Shown piece by piece: positions 58,863 through 64,000 of a stretch of DNA of 64,000 nt. Position numbers and translations under genes: made by a program. Positions within the stretch are counted from its first letter, which is position 1. Every line of letters begins with the position of its first letter. The DNA comes from Mauremys mutica. Lineage: Eukaryota > Chordata > Testudines > Geoemydidae. The notes below the pieces were generated by a model that was not told where the DNA came from, searched no databases, and saw only the letters and a list, made by a program, of their open reading frames with translations. Location: assembly GCF_020497125.1 (NCBI RefSeq), contig NC_059082.1:51358524-51422523 (forward strand), written 5' to 3'.

Positions 58863-59089
58863 TATTAAAGATAGTGACATAGGATCCCTGCTGCGGAGAT
58901 TACTTTCTTTTCACCTACTGGGAGCTGTGGTTATTCTATGGAGCACTACACATCATTAAGTTAGAGGAAATACTGAGCCCCAAAACTTCAGATAGACCTG
59001 GAACTAAGCAAGTGGTAGCCTTAACCCTTAAACTGTGCTTAAAAACAAACACCCGTATAGAAGTTGTTACTATTCCCAAAGTGTTACAA

Positions 59090-59429
59090 GACAGCGTTGT
59101 GTTGACCTAGTTGTGGAAATGTCTTCACTTAAATTCGGCTCCCTCTCTCTATGCCGATTTAGTAACACCACCTCCCCGAGCAGCATAGAGTTACGGTTGA
59201 TGTACTGAGGTTGACACAGTGTCAGGGTAGACACTGCATTGCTTACGTCAACTTACTGGCTTTCATGAGCTGTCCCACAATGCACCACACTGACAATCCA
59301 ATCGAAACAAGCAATCCTGGGGAGGACGCGCACTGCCGACACAAGGAGACAAGTGTGCACACACAAGTGATTTAATAATTATGTTGACCTGACTTAAGCC
59401 ACCGTAGTTTTATAGTGTAGACATGGCCC
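59090..59429. mobile_element. Harbinger-type MITE
   Basis: The right end is TAGTGTAGACATGGCCC (inverted GGGCCATGTCTACACTA). The interior has repeated GTTGAC/GTCAAC phrases in opposing orientation. The left end is eroded, somewhere near 59090-59115. Confidence 0.55.
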
Positions 59430-59868
59430 AAGGTTTACACACAAACATAACAAGGATATTGGGACATTAAAGAACACATTTCATACAGAAGCTTTAACCC
59501 ATCTAGCAGTGGGAACTAACCTGACACTACTTATGATTTTTAAATAAAATGTGTCTCAAATTTGTGAAGCTTTTCTTAGGTGGAGTTGTATAAAAGCACA
59601 TCCAAACTGTCAGATGGATGTGAATCCCATCAGATTACCTGTACAAAGGGATGGAGATGACTCATGCCTGCCAATAGTGGGGGGCAGAGTGAGGGGAGCT
59701 GGCTTCAGCAGCATTACTGATCATGCTCAGTCTGTGTGAGCATGCTCAGTACAAGCCAAGCAGCAAATCCGGGGCGGGGGGCACATAACTCCATATGCCC
59801 TCCCGCATCCCCTGAGGATAGTATATCCACCTGGGAGGTGCTGCAGCACGCTTTGCTAGCATGGGATG

Positions 59869-60695
59869 TAGGGTTACCAGCTTTCTAATTGCACAACACC
59901 CTAGCCCCACCCTTTCCCCAATGCCCCGCCCTCCATTTACTAAATTACCCCTCCTCTGATGGCTTGCTCTCCTCCACCCTGACTCAGTTTCAATGAGCAG
60001 GGGCAGGGGGTTTGAGTGCAGGAGGGGGTGATGGCTCTAACTGGGGGTGCGGTCACCGAGGTAGGGCCAGAAATGAGGGGTTCAGGGTGCAGGATGGGGT
60101 TCCAGGCTGGAGCAGAAAGTTGGGGTGCAGGAAGGGGCTCCAGGCTGGGAGGTGGGGCCGAGGGATTCAGAGTACAGGAGAGGGTTGTGGGTTGATGCAG
60201 GGGATTGGAGTGCAGGAGGGGGTATGGGCTCTGGGTACAAGAGAGGGCACTGGGCTGGGGCTCAGAGCTGGGACATTGGCTTACCTCGGGCAGCTCCCAG
60301 TCAGAGATGCAGCCAGGCTAAGGCAGGCTCTCTGCCTGTCCTGATTCCACGCTGCGCCCCAGAAGCAGACAGCAGGTTCAGCTCCTAGGCAGGGGGGCCA
60401 GGAGGCTCCGCGTACAGCTCTCACCTATGGGCACTGCCCCCCCAGCTCCCATTGGCTGGGAACTGTAGCCAATGGGAGTTTGGAGCCGGTGCTTGGGGTG
60501 GGGGCAGCACGCAGAGCCCCATAGCCCCACCCCCTGCCTAGGAGCCAGATCTGCTGTCCGCTTCTAGGGCACAGTGCAGCATCAGGACAGGCAGGGAGCC
60601 TACCTTAAAAGTCTGGCCAGAGGCGCAGCAAGGCTAACAGGGCTGACCAGAGCCACCAGGGTCCCTTTTCGAAAACCGGACACCTGGCAACCCTA
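59869..60695. mobile_element. hAT-like MITE, 827 bp
   Basis: TAGGGTTACCAGCTTTCT at the left and GACACCTGGCAACCCTA at the right are inverted, with a perfect 8-bp duplication ATGGGATG (59861-59868 and 60696-60703). The interior holds tandem-like GGGTGCAGGAGGGGGT units (60015-60250). The plus-strand open frame at 60012-60344 comes from these. Confidence 0.9.
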
Positions 60696-61751
60696 ATGGG
60701 ATGCATTTAATGCACAATTTACAAAGGGGAAAGAATATAAGCCAATAAAAGAAAACACCTCCAAAAACACCCACAACCCCTGCAAGGTTTGATCTCACTG
60801 TCCAAGCCTTTACAAGCCAAACGTCAAATAAAATCCAGAAAGACATGGCTCAGGGACTGTAGTGTAAGTGAAAGAGAAAGGTTTAATGAAACCAGACAGC
60901 CCTGGAACGCACATGAGTCAGAAATGCCTGGAAATCCATAAAGGTAGAAGGAACCAAGGAACATGCTTCAAAAGTGATGGCAGTGCTGCTGCTCCAATCA
61001 CCACTATGAAAGAGACAGTGGAGATGATACTGCCATATTTGAGAAATCGTAATAATGCAGAAAACAGAATATGCTGTCATTACTGAAAATGGTACTTCGG
61101 AAGGAAAGTTGTCAGCTCTTCCTTACCAACTCTGACTACATTTGATATTATTGCTTGACGTTATGATATACCGGTGCATCTAATACTGTATACAACGAAA
61201 ATAAAATTTGAGCCGAGTGGGTAGGAACAGGTCAACCTAAACAGCTTTCAATTCTAATGATTAATCAGAGAGGTACAGTGTAAATCAGGAGGGGTAACTA
61301 CAACATTTTCCCTGTGTTCCGAGCACAGTATCAAAAGTAGTAACATACACACAAACACACTGATCACACCAGCTTGCAAAAGGTGCTATCTATAACCGCA
61401 CGTCGAAGCAAAACAGAAATGTTTTTGCTCACTGATGGGAAGAGGAGGGTGTGTCTACATTTTTCAAGACTCTCTCTCAGGTTATTTCTCAGTACTTTAA
61501 AAGAAACAAATGCATTTTTGTACATTTCCATGTTCCTTTCTCCTGGAAGCTCTTGCAAAACGCTCAGTTAACCAGTACTAGCGAGTCCCTGAAAGCTCTT
61601 CAACGGGGGGGGGGAGGAGGAGAAGCGGAACAGATGGACTCTGCTACTAGAACTTTAATAAAGCCACACACACAGAGCAAGAAGTTTACTAGGCCTGAAT
61701 CTTCAAATATTTGTGTTTTAAGTGGAACTCTCTCACAGTTACGCAGTAAAG

Positions 61752-64000
61752 TCATAGAATCATAGAATCTCAGGGTTGGAAGGGACCTCAGGAGGTCATC
61801 TAGTCCAACCCCCTGCTCAAAGCAGGACCAAACCCAACTAAATCATCCCAGCCAGGGCTTTGTCAAGCCTGACCTTAAAAACCTCTAAGGAAGGAGATTC
61901 CACTACCTCCCTAGGTAACCCATTCCAGTTCTTCACCACCCTACTAGTGAAAAAGTTTTTCCTAATATCCAACCTAAACCTCCCCCTCTGCAACTTGAGA
62001 CCATTACTCCTTGTTCTATCATCTTCTACCACTGAGAACAGTCTAGATCCATCCTCTTTGGAACCCCCTTTCAGGTAGTTGAAAGCAGCTATCAAATCCC
62101 CCCTCATTCTTCTCTTCTGCAGACTAAACAATCCCAGTTCCCTCAGCCTCTCCTCATAAGTCATGTGCTCCAGCCCCCTAATCATTTTTGTTGCCCTCCG
62201 CTGGACTCTCTCCAATTTATCCACATCCTTCTTGTAGTGTGGGGCCCAAAACTGGACACAGTACTCCAAATGAGGCCTCACCAGTGCTGAGTAGAGGGGG
62301 ATGATCACATCCCTTGATCTGCTGGAAATGCCCCTACTTATACAACCCAAAATGCCATTAGCCTTCTTGGCAACAAGGGCACACTGTTGACTCATATTCA
62401 GCTTTTCGTCCACCGTAACCCCTAGGTCCTTTTCTGCAGAACTGCTACCCAGCCATTCGGTCCCTAGTCTGTAGCAGTGCATGGGATTCTTCCGTCCTAA
62501 GTGCAGGACTCTGCACTTGTCCTTGTTGAACCTCATCATATTTCTTTTGGCCCAATCCTCTAATTTGTCTAGGTCCCTCTGTATCCTATCCCTACCCTCC
62601 AGTGTATCAACAACTCCTCCCAGTTTAGTGTCATCTGCAAACTTGCTAAGGGTGCAGTCCACACCATCCTCCAGATCGTTAATGAAGATATTGAACAAAA
62701 CCGGCCCCAGCACCGACCCTTGGGGCACTCCACTTGATACCGGCTGCCATCTAGACATGGAACCATTGATCACTACCCGTTGAGCCCGACCATCTAGCCA
62801 GTTTTCTATCCACCTTACCGTCCATTCATCCAGCCCAGACTTCTTTAACTTGCTGGCAAGAATACTGTGGGAGACTGTATCAAAAGCTTTGCTAAAATCC
62901 AGAAATAGTACATCCACTGCTTTCCCCTCATCCACAGAGCCGGTTATCTTGTCATAGAAGGCAATTAGGTTAGTCAGGCATGACTTGCCCTTGGTGAATC
63001 CATGCTGACTGTTCCTGATCACTTTCCCCTCCTTTAAGTGGTTCAGGATTGATTCCTTGAGGACCTGTTCCATGATTTTTCCAGGGACTGAGGTGAGACT
63101 GACTGGCCTGTAGTTCCCTAGATCTTCCTTCTTCCCTTTTTTAAAGATGGGCACTACATTAGCTTTTTTCCAGTCATCCGGGACTTCCCCCGATCGCCAT
63201 GATTTTTCAAAGATAATGGCCAATGGCTCTGCAATCTCATCGGCCAACTCCTTTAGCACCCTCGGATGCAGCGCATCCGGCCCCATGGACTTGTGCTCGT
63301 CCAGCTTTCCTAAATAGCCCCGAACTACTTCTTTCTCCACAGAGAGCTGGTCACCTCCTCCCCATACCGTGCTGCAGAGTGCAGCTGTCTGGGAGCTGAC
63401 CTTGTCTGTGAAGACAGAGGCAAAAAAAGCATTGAGTACACTAGCTTTCTCCACATCCTCTGTCACTAGGTTCCCTCCCTCATTCAGCAAGGGGCCCACA
63501 CTTTCCTTGACTTTCTTCCTGTTGCTAACATACCTAAAGAAACTCTTCTTGTTACTCCTAACATCTCCGGCTAGCTGCAACTCCAAGTGTGATTTGGCCT
63601 TCCTGATTTCACACCTGCATGCCTGAACAATACTTTTATACTCCTCCCTGGTTATTTGTCCAATCTTCCACTTCTTGTAAGCTGTTCTTTTGTGTTTAAG
63701 ACGAGCAAGGATTTCACTGTTAAGCCAAGCTGGTCGCCTGCCATATTTACTTCTCTTCCTACACATCGGGATGGTTTGTTCCTGCAACCTCAATAAGGTT
63801 TCTTTGAAATACAGCCAGCTTTCCTCGACTCCTTTCCCCGTCATGTTATTCTCCCAGGGGACCTTGCCCATCAGTTCCCTGAGGGAGTCGAAGTCTGCTT
63901 TTCTGAAGTCCAGGGTCTCTGTTCTACTGCTTTCCCTTTTTCCTTGTGTCAGGATCCTGAACTCGACCATCTCATGGTCACTGCCCCCCAGGTTCCCATC
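61752..64000 (-). mobile_element. Young CR1 LINE, runs off the window
   Basis: The 3' end is at about 61752 (TCATAGAATCATAGAATCTC, the CR1 terminal tandem). The coding frame starts 86 bp upstream and is open to 64000. The lack of any stop over 2.16 kb marks it as the youngest LINE here. Its 5' end, including the endonuclease and ORF1, lies beyond the window. Confidence 0.95.
61838..64000 (-). CDS. CR1 ORF2, reverse-transcriptase part, 5' incomplete
   Basis: ORF2 nicks the target and copies the LINE RNA by target-primed reverse transcription. The frame is open from the window edge (720 codons plus stop). Numbering from the Met at 63970: [19 protein letters not shown] about 287-305, [12 protein letters not shown] 357-368 with the first catalytic Asp, [20 protein letters not shown] 414-433, FADDTK 444-449 with the catalytic Asp pair intact, and the C-terminal [19 protein letters not shown] 656-674. 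Upstream codons ([10 protein letters not shown]) join in frame and match the linker after the endonuclease seen at 23861, so the Met is internal and not the true start. No frameshift or stop. Whether it can still move depends on the missing 5' part. Confidence 0.95.
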   Translation of the reverse strand, partial: DGNLGGSDHEMVEFRILTQGKRESSRTETLDFRKADFDSLRELMGKVPWENNMTGKGVEESWLYFKETLLRLQEQTIPMCRKRSKYGRRPAWLNSEILARLKHKRTAYKKWKIGQITREEYKSIVQACRCEIRKAKSHLELQLAGDVRSNKKSFFRYVSNRKKVKESVGPLLNEGGNLVTEDVEKASVLNAFFASVFTDKVSSQTAALCSTVWGGGDQLSVEKEVVRGYLGKLDEHKSMGPDALHPRVLKELADEIAEPLAIIFEKSWRSGEVPDDWKKANVVPIFKKGKKEDLGNYRPVSLTSVPGKIMEQVLKESILNHLKEGKVIRNSQHGFTKGKSCLTNLIAFYDKITGSVDEGKAVDVLFLDFSKAFDTVSHSILASKLKKSGLDEWTVRWIENWLDGRAQRVVINGSMSRWQPVSSGVPQGSVLGPVLFNIFINDLEDGVDCTLSKFADDTKLGGVVDTLEGRDRIQRDLDKLEDWAKRNMMRFNKDKCRVLHLGRKNPMHCYRLGTEWLGSSSAEKDLGVTVDEKLNMSQQCALVAKKANGILGCISRGISSRSRDVIIPLYSALVRPHLEYCVQFWAPHYKKDVDKLERVQRRATKMIRGLEHMTYEERLRELGLFSLQKRRMRGDLIAAFNYLKGGSKEDGSRLFSVVEDDRTRSNGLKLQRGRFRLDIRKNFFTSRVVKNWNGLPREVVESPSLEVFKVRLDKALAGMI

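Larger units (their letters stand above)
56423..61751. other. Sequence between the MITEs, no gene seen
   Basis: The stretches 56423-56838, 57158-57665, 58279-58634, 59432-59860 and 60704-61751 carry no recognised exon, repeat or RNA gene. A G10 run lies near 61606. Confidence 0.5.

Noticed and set aside
62481..62783. Plus-strand frames over the young CR1
   Set aside because: Shadows of the 720-codon minus-strand reverse-transcriptase frame.
1..64000. CRISPR array, prokaryotic operon, phage or defence system
   Set aside because: Splice-site-bounded exon, SINEs, LINEs, LTRs and MITEs show vertebrate nuclear DNA; no regularly spaced repeats or operons were seen.

Overview
The window is vertebrate nuclear DNA, almost certainly from a turtle. 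The tRNA-derived SINE at 16440-16617 has the organisation of the cryptodiran turtle Pol III SINE, and the rest of the repeat load (young CR1 LINEs, hAT, PIF/Harbinger and Tigger relics, solo LTRs) fits a turtle. I recognise one host coding exon: a 94-bp minus-strand exon at 26204-26297 encoding an EF-hand that I assign to RAB11FIP3 (Rab11 family-interacting protein 3). It has a good acceptor, a good donor and consistent phase. I infer that most of the window is intronic sequence of that gene, with 5' exons beyond 64000 and 3' exons below 1. No bacterial or viral genes, CRISPR arrays or rRNA were found.

Layout. 1-7461: intron with small repeats, a 420-bp solo LTR (306-725), a 416-bp hAT MITE (3225-3640), palindromic SINE-like insertions (61-219, 4041-4235) and an unfolded copy at 5346 interrupted by a GC-rich hAT MITE. 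7462-25939: three copies of a fold-back hAT transposon whose long inverted arms both carry the transposase C-terminal (hATC) segment. Between them lie two solo LTRs (10265-10948, 12951-13642), Harbinger MITEs, the tRNA SINE and several old CR1 fragments. 26204-26297: the RAB11FIP3 exon. 26298-32450: mostly unique intron. 32480-37380: an old, near full-length CR1 (ORF1 esterase, endonuclease, reverse transcriptase) holding an LTR-like element, which itself holds a second LTR and a palindromic SINE. 37381-47383: mostly unique intron with a possible conserved non-coding block. 47384-52226: a 4.8-kb PIF/Harbinger transposon with TTA target duplication. It carries a truncated DDE nuclease, a spliced but inactivated Myb/SANT-like gene on the opposite strand, and an unexplained open frame inside the Myb gene's intron. 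52230-61751: a dense cluster of MITEs with clear target-site duplications plus a 1.25-kb LTR. 61752-64000: a young minus-strand CR1 whose reverse-transcriptase frame is open to the window edge.

The window therefore records one host gene under layered transposon insertion. Many insertions can be ordered by nesting, because the target duplications are still readable. The most unusual signals are the palindromic SINE-like insertions (fixed outer edge, variable turn-around), the fold-back hAT family, and the extra open frame in the Harbinger element. All family names come from recognition and visible hallmarks, not from database searches.
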